From an uncultured Collinsella sp. (GTDB lineage Bacteria; Actinomycetota; Coriobacteriia; Coriobacteriales; Coriobacteriaceae), in NCBI GenBank assembly GCA_900554645.1, contig USIE01000001.1, positions 67,976-131,975 on the forward strand: 64,000 nucleotides of DNA, in the 5' to 3' direction. The notes beneath the pieces are model-generated. The model did not search any database. It was not told the origin of the DNA and saw only the letters and a list, made by a program, of their open reading frames with translations. Positions 37,606-45,657 of the stretch are shown piece after piece. Position 1 is the first letter of the stretch; every line of letters starts with the position of its first letter. Both the position numbers and the translations under genes were made by a program.

Positions 37606-39675
37606 CTATCGAACCGAAGAATCGCCCGAGGCCGAAGAGGTATCGGGCTCGTCATAAATCACGCCGAGCACGTCGCGCACGACATGCATCGCGGTATCTG
37701 AGCCACCGCCGCCCTGCTCCAGGACAGTAGCGATGACGTACTTGGGATCATCGGCCGGTGCATAGGCGCAGAACCACGCGTATTCGTCCTCGCCACTTTT
37801 CTCGCCCGTGCCCGACTTGCCGTATACCTGCGGCGTCAGGGTGCCAAAGTGCGCCGCCAGGGACGTCGATGCCGTGTAAATCACGTCGTGCATGCCGTTG
37901 CGAACAAGAGCCAAATCCGAATCGCTGTTGATCTTGGCCTCCAGGCGCTTCTTCTTGCCCTTGCCGTTGTACTTATAGGCATCGCCGTCGCCATCGCGCG
38001 ACACGGCAGACAAAAACACGTGGGGCACGTACTGTTTGCCGCCGTTGGCAAGACCCATATAGGCGCACGCCATCTGCAGGGGCGTCACCAGGATGTCACC
38101 CTGACCGATAGCAATGTTGGTCATATCGCCGGCATTCCACTTGCGGTCCTCGGCAGATGCGTCGGTGAAGTACGACTCTTTCCACTCGGCATCGGGAATA
38201 CGACCCGCGCCCTCACTCGGCAGATCGATACCGCAGGTCTTGCCTAGGCCCCAGCGACGAAAGACCTCCTGCAGGCCCTCGGAATGTTTCTCGTCATAAA
38301 AGAACGCCTTGCCCATGTCGTAGAAGACGGGGTCGCACGAGTTGGCGATACCCGACTGCAGTGTCATGGTGCCGTGGCCGGAATGCAGCCAGCAGTACTT
38401 GCCCCACGACTTGCCCAGGCCCGTCCAATAGCCCGTGCAGTTGGTCGTCTGCCCCGACGTGTAGGTTCCAAACTCAAGACCGGCCAGTGCCGAGAGCGGC
38501 TTGATGGTCGAAGCCGACATGTACTGTCCGCTAATGGCGCGGTTGAGCAGCGGGTGCGAACCTTTGTCATCATTGAGCTCGGTCCACACGTCATTTGAGA
38601 CGCCGCCGATAAAGACGGACGGATCGAACTTGGGCTCGCTCGCCATGCCCAGGATCTCGCCATTGTTGGGATCGAGACACACCACAGCGCCGTTGCCGGC
38701 ATTGCTGTAGCCAGTGGTCTTGGCAAGCTCGATAGCGCTCGCCAGTGCCGTCTCGCAGGCCTGTTGAATCTTAAGGTCGAGCGTGAGCTTAATGTCGGAG
38801 CCGGCCTTCGCGGGCACGGCGCCGGCCTGACCGGTCACATTGCCCGAGGCATCGACCTTGACGGTCTGCTCGCCACGAATACCCTGCAGCAGGTTTTCGT
38901 AGTAGCTCTCAACGCCCGCCTGGCCTACGATATCGCCCGACTGGTACGTAATCTTGCCAGCAGAAGCATCATCATCGCCAGAGGTTTTCTTATTCTGGGC
39001 CTCGAGCTGCTCGGAGGTAATGGTGCCGGTATAGCCCAAGATATGGCATGCCGTCTCGCCGTATGGATACTGGCGCTCGGTACGCTCGGCAATCTTGACG
39101 CCCGGGAACTCGCCGGCGTGCTCCTGAATATAGGCAACCGTGGAGCGACGGACGTCCGTCGCGATGGTATGCAGGCTCTGAGCGCCCTCTGTATTGTCCT
39201 GAATATTGCGAAGGACCGCCACGTAAGGCATTCCAAGCACGTTGGCAAGATGGCGAACCAAAACCTCATCCTCGGCAAGGTCGCGGTAGGCCACGACAGC
39301 AAGTGAGGGACGGTTCTGGACAAGCGCCACGCCATTGCGGTCGAGGATGCGGCCGCGTACAGCGGGAGTGGTAACGGTGCGAGTCTGATTGCTATTAGCC
39401 TGCTTCTCGTAATAGTCCGACGAGACCATCTGCATGCCCCACAGCTTGACGGCGAGCGCCGCAAACATCGCGCCCACACCCGTGGTGAGGATGGAAAAGC
39501 GGCCCTTAAAGGCGGTCGCCGCGGTATTGCCCTCGCCCTCGGTGGCGCGTGGGGCCGTTCCATGCTGCGTATCGTAGGTAAAACGGGAATCGCCACGACG
39601 CATGATGACCAGCGCGACCACGATGGCCACAACCAGCACGATACCAGCGATAATAACCGTCAACTGGGAAGACAT
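37606..39675 (-). CDS. mrdA: Penicillin-binding protein 2 (elongasome transpeptidase)
   Basis: 689 aa class B PBP that crosslinks peptidoglycan with RodA. Active-site motifs: S389-T-I-K392 (MSASTIKPLSAL), SCD at 446-448 in place of SxN, and KSGTG at 620-624. The dimerisation domain has RGRILDRNGVAL. Odd: two hydrophobic segments precede it, 5-25 and 60-82, where PBP2 normally has one, separated by a polar stretch. The ATG with GGGGAGG seven bases upstream is firm, so the extra segment is real. Confidence 0.94.
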   Translation of the reverse strand: MSSQLTVIIAGIVLVVAIVVALVIMRRGDSRFTYDTQHGTAPRATEGEGNTAATAFKGRFSILTTGVGAMFAALAVKLWGMQMVSSDYYEKQANSNQTRTVTTPAVRGRILDRNGVALVQNRPSLAVVAYRDLAEDEVLVRHLANVLGMPYVAVLRNIQDNTEGAQSLHTIATDVRRSTVAYIQEHAGEFPGVKIAERTERQYPYGETACHILGYTGTITSEQLEAQNKKTSGDDDASAGKITYQSGDIVGQAGVESYYENLLQGIRGEQTVKVDASGNVTGQAGAVPAKAGSDIKLTLDLKIQQACETALASAIELAKTTGYSNAGNGAVVCLDPNNGEILGMASEPKFDPSVFIGGVSNDVWTELNDDKGSHPLLNRAISGQYMSASTIKPLSALAGLEFGTYTSGQTTNCTGYWTGLGKSWGKYCWLHSGHGTMTLQSGIANSCDPVFYDMGKAFFYDEKHSEGLQEVFRRWGLGKTCGIDLPSEGAGRIPDAEWKESYFTDASAEDRKWNAGDMTNIAIGQGDILVTPLQMACAYMGLANGGKQYVPHVFLSAVSRDGDGDAYKYNGKGKKKRLEAKINSDSDLALVRNGMHDVIYTASTSLAAHFGTLTPQVYGKSGTGEKSGEDEYAWFCAYAPADDPKYVIATVLEQGGGGSDTAMHVVRDVLGVIYDEPDTSSASGDSSVR

Positions 39676-39688
39676 CTACGGGCCTCCC

Positions 39689-40255
39689 CTATTTGAGCTT
39701 GCGGGTCTTGGGCTTAAAGCGCATACCCGTCTGGCGTCCGCCACGTGCGGAGAATCCATAGCCGGACTGCGGCACGACGCCGGACATCAAAAACGGAATG
39801 GCAACCAGACCCGTCAGGATCGAGGACGGCAGCGCATGGCCGAAGATCGCCACGACAAAGCTCGTCTCCAAACCCATAAACAGCAAGATGATGCTGTAGA
39901 TCACATTAATGACGAGCGCGAAGGCGCCCACAGTGACGCCGCGCGCACTTGGGGTACCGCCCGTCTGACCGACGGCGCTGTGCACCAGGGCAAAAGAACC
40001 CACGGTCAGCAGGAGCGACATAATGCCCACCGGCACGGCAGCGGACAGGTCATAAAGCAAGCCGCTGCAAAAACCGCACACGACGGCACGGGTCGGGTCG
40101 CCCGAGAACACACTCAGGCACACCAAGATAATCATGAAGTTGACGCGACCACCCGCAATGGAGATCTGCGGTGCCAGGCCTGCCTGCAGCAGCACGCACA
40201 CGATGGCGGCGATCACAAACGTGCGGGAGCTCATCCCCTGCTCGTGTAGATCCAT
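39689..40255 (-). CDS. mreD: Rod shape-determining protein MreD
   Basis: 188 aa, about five to six hydrophobic helices (VIAAIVCVLLQAGLAPQISI, NFMIILVCLSVFSG, VVCGFCSGLLYDLSAAVPVG). MreD couples MreC to the elongation synthases in the membrane. The sequence is weakly conserved; the call rests on topology and position. ATG 40255 has GGGGGG seven bases upstream and overlaps the end of mreC by 25 bases; an ATG at 40234 forming ATGA with the mreC stop is an alternative. Confidence 0.88.
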   Translation of the reverse strand: MDLHEQGMSSRTFVIAAIVCVLLQAGLAPQISIAGGRVNFMIILVCLSVFSGDPTRAVVCGFCSGLLYDLSAAVPVGIMSLLLTVGSFALVHSAVGQTGGTPSARGVTVGAFALVINVIYSIILLFMGLETSFVVAIFGHALPSSILTGLVAIPFLMSGVVPQSGYGFSARGGRQTGMRFKPKTRKLK

Positions 40256-41265
40256 GGACATGCCCCCCATTCGTTCGAGCCAGAATCGGTCGTCTCGGAC
40301 GTGTCGGAACTGTCATCCGAACTCTCGTCCTTCGTCTTGGTCGCAGCATCGCGCGACGTTCCCTGCGGCGTGCTGTTGGCCGTACTCACGTCCTCATCCG
40401 AGGCCGACTGTTCGTCGGTCAGCGAGGTAATGACCAGCACTTCCTCGTTGTTCTCGGCCGTCGTCTGAGCGCGCACCACAATGGTGTAGTACACATCGTT
40501 TGCCGATTTCTCAACCGACGAGACGGTGCCGAGCGGTAGACCCTTGGGGAACACGCCACCGATGCCCGAGGTCACGATGATGTCGCCAACCTTAACATCG
40601 GAGTCGACGCTCACGTACTCAAGACGCAGCGTGCCGTCAGCCTGACCCTGCAGCATGCCCTGGGCGCGCGTGTCCTGCACCATGGCGGACACGCCCGAGT
40701 TCTCGTCGCTAATCAAGCGCACGGTCGACGTTTTGGCCGATACCTCGATAATCTGGCCGATAACACCGGCAGAACTCGTCACGGGCATGTTGATGGTAAG
40801 GCCGTCGGCAGAGCCCTTGTCGATGGTAACGGTCGAGGTCCAGGCATCGCCAGAGGCACCAACGATACGAGCAGCGGTCGATTTGAGGTTATAGGTCGAC
40901 TGCAGGCCGACCAGCCCCTCCAGACGCTCGGCGGTCTTTTGAGCCTCGGAGAGCTCAGCAACCTTAGAGGTCAGTTCCTCGTTTTGCTTCTTAAGCTCGT
41001 CAAGCGTGTCCTGCGACGCCGTAAGGTTAGAGAACACGTTGCCGATCGCATTGAAGGGAGCCGCCACAGCCGAGCCCACAAAGCGCACCGGAGAGGTAAT
41101 CGTCGTTACGCCCGAACGCACGGCATGAATCGGCCCTGCCTCGCCCTCGCGGATGTAAAACGTGAGCAGCAACACCGAAATCAGGCTGAAAACAATCAAC
41201 GGGCGCATACCCGTTGATTGTCGCTTGGTATTCAGATTTGTGGAGAAACCCGAAGATCGTGCCAA
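40231..41265 (-). CDS. mreC: Rod shape-determining protein MreC
   Basis: 344 aa: short cytoplasmic tail, one TM (about 21-38), a coiled coil (TLDELKKQNEELTSKVAELS), then the extracytoplasmic beta domains (ARIVGASGDAWTSTVTIDKG, DIIVTSGIGGVFPKGLPLGT). It has an extra Ser/Asp/Thr-rich tail of about 60 residues (SSDDSSDTSETTDSGS), of low complexity. The TTG start has AAAGGTGG seven bases upstream. Scaffold of the elongasome between MreB and PBP2. Confidence 0.94.
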   Translation of the reverse strand: MARSSGFSTNLNTKRQSTGMRPLIVFSLISVLLLTFYIREGEAGPIHAVRSGVTTITSPVRFVGSAVAAPFNAIGNVFSNLTASQDTLDELKKQNEELTSKVAELSEAQKTAERLEGLVGLQSTYNLKSTAARIVGASGDAWTSTVTIDKGSADGLTINMPVTSSAGVIGQIIEVSAKTSTVRLISDENSGVSAMVQDTRAQGMLQGQADGTLRLEYVSVDSDVKVGDIIVTSGIGGVFPKGLPLGTVSSVEKSANDVYYTIVVRAQTTAENNEEVLVITSLTDEQSASDEDVSTANSTPQGTSRDAATKTKDESSDDSSDTSETTDSGSNEWGACPWIYTSRG

Positions 41266-41286
41266 ATGGAATCCACCTTTTGGAAA

Positions 41287-42330
41287 TTAAGCATTGGTCT
41301 GGACGAAGCCGCCATCAAACGCATTGGCCTCGAGCACGCGGGCACAGCCGTTAACGACGTTATCGAGCGCCGTGGGGCTGACGTTGACCGAAACACCGGT
41401 CTCATCGCGCAGGCGCACGTCGAGACCGCGCAGCAGCGCGCCGCCACCAGTCAGCAAAATGCCGTAGTACATAAGGTCCGAGGCAAGATCGGGCGGCGTG
41501 GCATCGAGGGCGTCCTTGACGGCCTTGGCCATCTCGTCGAGCGGCTTGTTGAGCGCGCGACGAATCTCCTCGCTCTCGATGCGCACGGTCTTGGGCAGAC
41601 CGGTGATCACGTCGCGGCCGTTGACCTCGACGTCGAGCTCGTCCTTGAGCGGCACGGCGGAACCGACCTTGATCTTGATGTCCTCTGCCGTACGCTCGCC
41701 GATGGCAAGGTTGTAGGCATCGCGAACGTGCGTGAGGATGGCCTGATCGAACTCGTCGCCGGCAATACGGATGGACTGCGAGACGACGATGCCGCCCATA
41801 GCGATAACGGCAACCTCGGTGGTACCGCCACCGATGTCGATGACCATGGAGCCGGTGGGCTCCTCGACGGGCAGGTCGGCGCCGATAGCAGCAGCCATGG
41901 GCTCCTCGATCAGGTAGGCCTGGCGAGCGCCGGCCTGGATCGTGGCCTCAAAGACAGCGCGCTTCTCGACCGACGTGACGCCGGAGGGAACGCAGACGAC
42001 AACACGCGGACGCGGAGTCCACGGATAGCGCTTCTCGGACGCCTTGTCGATAAAGTAGCGAAGCATGGCCTCGGTAACGTCGAAGTCGGCGATGACGCCG
42101 TCCTTCAGGGGACGAACGGCCACAATGTTGCCGGGCGTACGGCCGAGCATGCGCTTTGCCTCGATACCGACCGCCAGGATGCGCTCGTCGTTCTTGTCGA
42201 TGGCGACGACGGAGGGCTCGCGGATGACGATGCCCTTGCCGCGCACGGAGACAAGCGTATTTGCGGTGCCGAGGTCGATGGCAAGATCGCCCGCATAGCT
42301 ACCGAAGAACATATCCATCAAAGAAAACAA
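41287..42330 (-). CDS. mreB: Rod shape-determining protein MreB
   Basis: Bacterial actin that guides wall synthesis under the membrane. 347 aa. ATP-binding motifs: DLAIDLGTANTLVSVRGKG, SMVIDIGGGTTEVAVIAMGG, IKIKVGSAVPL, and YYGILLTGGGALLRGLD. The TTG start has AGGAG five bases upstream. First gene of mreB-mreC-mreD-mrdA-rodA. A minus-strand TAGTAT at 42379-42384 may be its -10. Presence of a full rod system fits a short rod-shaped cell. Confidence 0.97.
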   Translation of the reverse strand: MFSLMDMFFGSYAGDLAIDLGTANTLVSVRGKGIVIREPSVVAIDKNDERILAVGIEAKRMLGRTPGNIVAVRPLKDGVIADFDVTEAMLRYFIDKASEKRYPWTPRPRVVVCVPSGVTSVEKRAVFEATIQAGARQAYLIEEPMAAAIGADLPVEEPTGSMVIDIGGGTTEVAVIAMGGIVVSQSIRIAGDEFDQAILTHVRDAYNLAIGERTAEDIKIKVGSAVPLKDELDVEVNGRDVITGLPKTVRIESEEIRRALNKPLDEMAKAVKDALDATPPDLASDLMYYGILLTGGGALLRGLDVRLRDETGVSVNVSPTALDNVVNGCARVLEANAFDGGFVQTNA

Positions 42331-42390
42331 CGCAACTCCTGATGTGTTGGATGATTGCTGGAAAACTACTAGCTCATCATACTAACGCAA

Positions 42391-42422
42391 GCCCGGCACC
42401 TCACTTGCGGTGAAGCGCCGGG
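42391..42422 (-). terminator. Hairpin between the TPR gene and mreB
   Basis: GCCCGGC...GCCGGGC arms, extended by TCAC/GTGA, form a long GC-rich hairpin 24 bases past the TPR gene stop. Only TT follows on the minus strand, so termination may be partial. Confidence 0.5.
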
Positions 42423-42445
42423 CAAAGCTAAATCCCATAAGGTCA

Positions 42446-43750
42446 CTACTGGTTGTCAGCAGCCGAGAAATCCATATCGAGCGAGGAAACGGCCCAGCCG
42501 ATATGGTTGTCGGAGCGCACGAATTTGACGGTGTACTCCTGCTCGCCGCCCTTGGACAGCGAAGCCTTAACCTTGGCGGTCGTCTCGGTCATGGACTGAT
42601 CCATACCCTCGACGGACACGGTGGCACCCTGCGGAATCGAGGAGATGATCATCGACTTGGCGTCCTCGGACAGGCTCGAGGCCAGGCAAGACTCGGCCTT
42701 TGCGGTGTCACCGTCGCCGGCAGCCTGGAACAGATCGGTAACGACAGACTCCTGAGACGGGAAGCCAAAGCCGCGCGTGTAGGCAAAGCCCAGACCGCCC
42801 GCGGCGATCAAAATGAGCAGAAGCAGCACGATGAAGACTTTGAGGCCCGTGTGGCGATGGCGACGACGGACCTTGGCCTGCTTACGATCCTGACGGTCCT
42901 GCTGGACCATCTCGGACTCGGACAGCGTAAAGAAGCCGGTGTCCGAGGGATCGGGCATAAACTGGCCGGTCGCGCCCGTAGGATCGAGCGGATCAACGGC
43001 AGGAGCGTCCATCGCGGGCGCCGGAGCCGTGGCCATAGCCGTCTGGGCAGACAGCGCGGCAAGCGAATCGTGCACGCGGGCAAGCTCATCGGCCTGCTCG
43101 GAGGTGAGCTGGTAGATGCCATCGGCAGTAGCGGCGTTAAAGGCGTCGAGTGCGTCGGAGGGGCGGCCGGCGGCAGAAAGCGCCTGACCCATGCCGGCGT
43201 TGAGCGCACGCGTGTCGTCGCGGGGACCGGCAAAGTCGATAGCCGTGCGGTAGGTCTCCACGGCATCCGCCGGACGGCCAAGCTTAATGAAGCAACGACC
43301 GAGCTCGCCGAGTGCGGCGGCAGGAGCCGGATTGGCGCCGTCGATGGCGGCCTGACGAAAGGCAGTACCCGCGTTGGCATAGTCGCCCGACTGGAACAGC
43401 GCATTGCCCAGGCCCAGATAGGCCTTGAACGGCGTGGCATAGGAAGCATCCTGCGTAGCAGCAGAGAACGCCTGGGCGGCCGTCGTGTAGTCGCCCACGG
43501 CGGCGAGTGCCTTGCCGCGGTTGGTGAGCAGCGCGCCGCGCTTGCCGTAGGTGCCGTCATTGAGGGCAGCGGCGTAGGCCTCGGCGGCCTCGGCATACAT
43601 GCCCAGGTGCATCAAGGCGTTACCACGAAGGTGATCGGCCTCGCCCATAATCTCATCGGGAGTTTTTGCCGCCCCAAGCATCTGGGCTGCAGCGGAAAAA
43701 TCACCCGCGCGGTAAGCGGCGCGGCCCTGTTGGATCAGCTGGCTATTCAA
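42446..43750 (-). CDS. TPR-repeat membrane protein
   Basis: 434 aa, not assigned to a named family. Residues 1-210 are tetratricopeptide repeats (GRAAYRAGDFSAAAQMLGAA, LRGNALMHLGMYAEAAEAYA, GLGNALFQSGDYANAGTAFR). A linker rich in Ala/Pro/Asp and a basic patch (RQDRKQAKVRRRHRHTGLKV) precede one TM (about 302-325); the C-terminal 105 residues are probably outside and resemble a small lumazine-type or DUF4878-like fold only in pattern. Odd topology: TPR inside, sensor-like domain outside. TTG start five bases after AAAGGGGA, in the ppiB gap. Confidence 0.75.
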   Translation of the reverse strand: MNSQLIQQGRAAYRAGDFSAAAQMLGAAKTPDEIMGEADHLRGNALMHLGMYAEAAEAYAAALNDGTYGKRGALLTNRGKALAAVGDYTTAAQAFSAATQDASYATPFKAYLGLGNALFQSGDYANAGTAFRQAAIDGANPAPAAALGELGRCFIKLGRPADAVETYRTAIDFAGPRDDTRALNAGMGQALSAAGRPSDALDAFNAATADGIYQLTSEQADELARVHDSLAALSAQTAMATAPAPAMDAPAVDPLDPTGATGQFMPDPSDTGFFTLSESEMVQQDRQDRKQAKVRRRHRHTGLKVFIVLLLLILIAAGGLGFAYTRGFGFPSQESVVTDLFQAAGDGDTAKAESCLASSLSEDAKSMIISSIPQGATVSVEGMDQSMTETTAKVKASLSKGGEQEYTVKFVRSDNHIGWAVSSLDMDFSAADNQ

Positions 43751-43761
43751 GGAAGTCCCCT

Positions 43762-44304
43762 TTACTCGTGAACGATCTCGACATGGACGATCTCGTCGCC
43801 GGCACGCAGCTGTGAAATCACATCGAGACCCTCGACCGTGGTACCAAAGACGGTGTAACCGGAATCGAGGTTATGCTGGGCACCCAGGCAGAAGTAGAAC
43901 TGCGAACCCGCGGAATCGGGGTCCATGGAGCGCGCCATGGCAAGGGCACCATCGACATGGCTGTTGCGCGGATTGGTGGCAAACTCGCCCTTGATGCAGT
44001 AGCCGGGACCACCGGTACCGGGCATGCCGTCAGGGCCCTCAAGACCGGCAGCGACGTCGGCGCCGGACATATCGCGGGTATTGGGGTCGCCGCCCTGAAT
44101 GACAAAGCCGGGCACATAGCGATGGAACTTAAGGCCATCATAGAAACCCATCGTGGAAAGCTCGCAGAAGTTCGCGACATGAATGGGAGCGCCCTCACCG
44201 TCAAACTTGACCTTGATGGTACCCTTCGACGTCTCGATAACGGCGCACTCGTCGCCGGCAAGCTGATACTCGGGCGTGTAGAGCTCTTTCTTAAAACCAA
44301 ACAT
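43762..44304 (-). CDS. ppiB: Peptidyl-prolyl cis-trans isomerase (cyclophilin type)
   Basis: 180 aa cytoplasmic cyclophilin; no signal peptide. Active-site residues are visible in FHRYVPGFVIQGGDPNTRDM and in GALAMARSMDPDSAGSQFYF. It has an N-terminal extension of about 18 residues ahead of ECAVIETSKGTIKVKF. The ATG has AGGAAGGA upstream and a well-formed promoter lies about 40 bases before it. Co-transcribed with the TPR gene (11-base gap). Confidence 0.94.
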   Translation of the reverse strand: MFGFKKELYTPEYQLAGDECAVIETSKGTIKVKFDGEGAPIHVANFCELSTMGFYDGLKFHRYVPGFVIQGGDPNTRDMSGADVAAGLEGPDGMPGTGGPGYCIKGEFATNPRNSHVDGALAMARSMDPDSAGSQFYFCLGAQHNLDSGYTVFGTTVEGLDVISQLRAGDEIVHVEIVHE

Positions 44305-44343
44305 GTGGTTCCTTCCTCGTGCGTTTAAAGCATATTTGTACGA

Positions 44344-44373
44344 ATTGTAGCAATAAGCATGCGCTTACATCAA
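44344..44373 (-). promoter_or_regulatory. Predicted promoter of ppiB
   Basis: Minus strand TTGATG (44368-44373), 18-base spacer, TACAAT (44344-44349), about 40 bases upstream of the ppiB ATG. Confidence 0.6.
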
Positions 44374-44411
44374 TTGCGCACGTAGGTTATGCCGACTATG
44401 GCGAACTAATT

Positions 44412-45554
44412 TTAGGAACGCTGCTGCGGCTTCCAGGAGCCCACATTGGCGTCGTACTGGTTCAGCGCGCTGTTGCCGCCCTGCGCGATGGGCGCCAGGA
44501 TCTCGCTTTGGTGGGAACTCATCGACTCACCATCGGGAATGGCCAGCGAGATATCCCAGCTCTGGCAGATCACGTCGACACGTTCGTACATCCACTCGGC
44601 AAGCTGCTTTAAGTGGGCGATGTCGTCCGCATAGACCGTATCGTCCTGATACTTAAGGTTGTTGAGCTCATCTTGCGTCTTTTTGATCTGGTCGCGCAGG
44701 GCGTAGGCACTCTGCGACAGCTCCTGACGGGTGGACAGCGGCGTTCGGAGATAACCGTTGTTAAAGGAATCGATGACCTCGCCAATCTGGTCCTCGTCAC
44801 CGTAGGACACGATGGTCTGATACAGACCGTCGAGCCTGGTATAGAGCTGATCATCGGTCAGCACGGTTTCTTCCTGGACCACCTCGGCAGAATCGTCTTG
44901 CTTGGTATCGTCCTCAGTCGCCTCGCCCTTTTGGCGCGTGGGGAAGGTCGTCTGCGCAGCCTGACCAAACTGGTCGTAGAAGGCAGGCATGACACCCATG
45001 GGATCGGCCGTCACGAACCAATAGGCACCGCCGCAAACGACGGCAAGGACCGCGATGACGATGAGCGGCTTGGGGATATGACGCTTGTGCTTGTGATAGG
45101 CGTCCTCGTCGGGATGCACCTTGCGCTTGGGTTTTTGAGCATCGTCATGCAGGGAAACGGGCGTGGGAATATCGACCTTGGGGATACCGAAATCCTTATC
45201 GAAGGCCGGCAGCACGCAGGTCTCGTTGGGGTCGGCGGCGTCCGAAAGCACCGCGGCTGCCGAGGCGGGCGCATGCGGCACCTCGGTATCGATCTGCTCT
45301 TGCGTTAGGCGCGGAAAGCCCGCCGTGCGGCCCGCTGCCAGGTCGGATGCGGCCGCGTCCTCGGAGAGGATACCCGGAGCGGGGCGTCCGCATTTGGGGC
45401 ACGTACGATCATGCGGAGAAAGACGGGCACCGCAGCCCTCGCAGAACACGAACTCGGTGTGCTCGGGACCATCGCCCGGACCCACATAGGCGTTGCAGTA
45501 GGGGCAGAACGAGGCGCCGTCCTCGATAGTCTTAAGGCAATGCGGGCAGATCAC
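44412..45554 (-). CDS. Zinc-ribbon membrane protein with extracytoplasmic domain
   Basis: 380 aa, function not recognised. Two zinc ribbons open the protein: CPHC...CPYC and CEGC...CPKC within the first 60 residues. A long acidic/Pro linker, a Lys/His-rich stretch (KPKRKVHPDEDAYHKHKRHI), one TM (about 163-183) and a mostly helical outer domain of about 190 residues follow (coiled-coil-like LRDQIKKTQDELNNLKYQDD). Start chosen at GTG 45554 with GAGG five bases upstream; a TTG at 45584 is an alternative. Similar in plan to the TPR protein two genes downstream: cytoplasmic binding domain, one TM, outer domain. Confidence 0.7.
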   Translation of the reverse strand: MICPHCLKTIEDGASFCPYCNAYVGPGDGPEHTEFVFCEGCGARLSPHDRTCPKCGRPAPGILSEDAAASDLAAGRTAGFPRLTQEQIDTEVPHAPASAAAVLSDAADPNETCVLPAFDKDFGIPKVDIPTPVSLHDDAQKPKRKVHPDEDAYHKHKRHIPKPLIVIAVLAVVCGGAYWFVTADPMGVMPAFYDQFGQAAQTTFPTRQKGEATEDDTKQDDSAEVVQEETVLTDDQLYTRLDGLYQTIVSYGDEDQIGEVIDSFNNGYLRTPLSTRQELSQSAYALRDQIKKTQDELNNLKYQDDTVYADDIAHLKQLAEWMYERVDVICQSWDISLAIPDGESMSSHQSEILAPIAQGGNSALNQYDANVGSWKPQQRS

Positions 45555-45657
45555 GGCATCCTCTTTTCGAAGCAATTCAAACAATCGAGGTTAGAGCATA
45601 ACATCGCCACGGCCCCACAGGAGCAAGGCACCAATTCAACATCGGCAGGGCGCGTAG

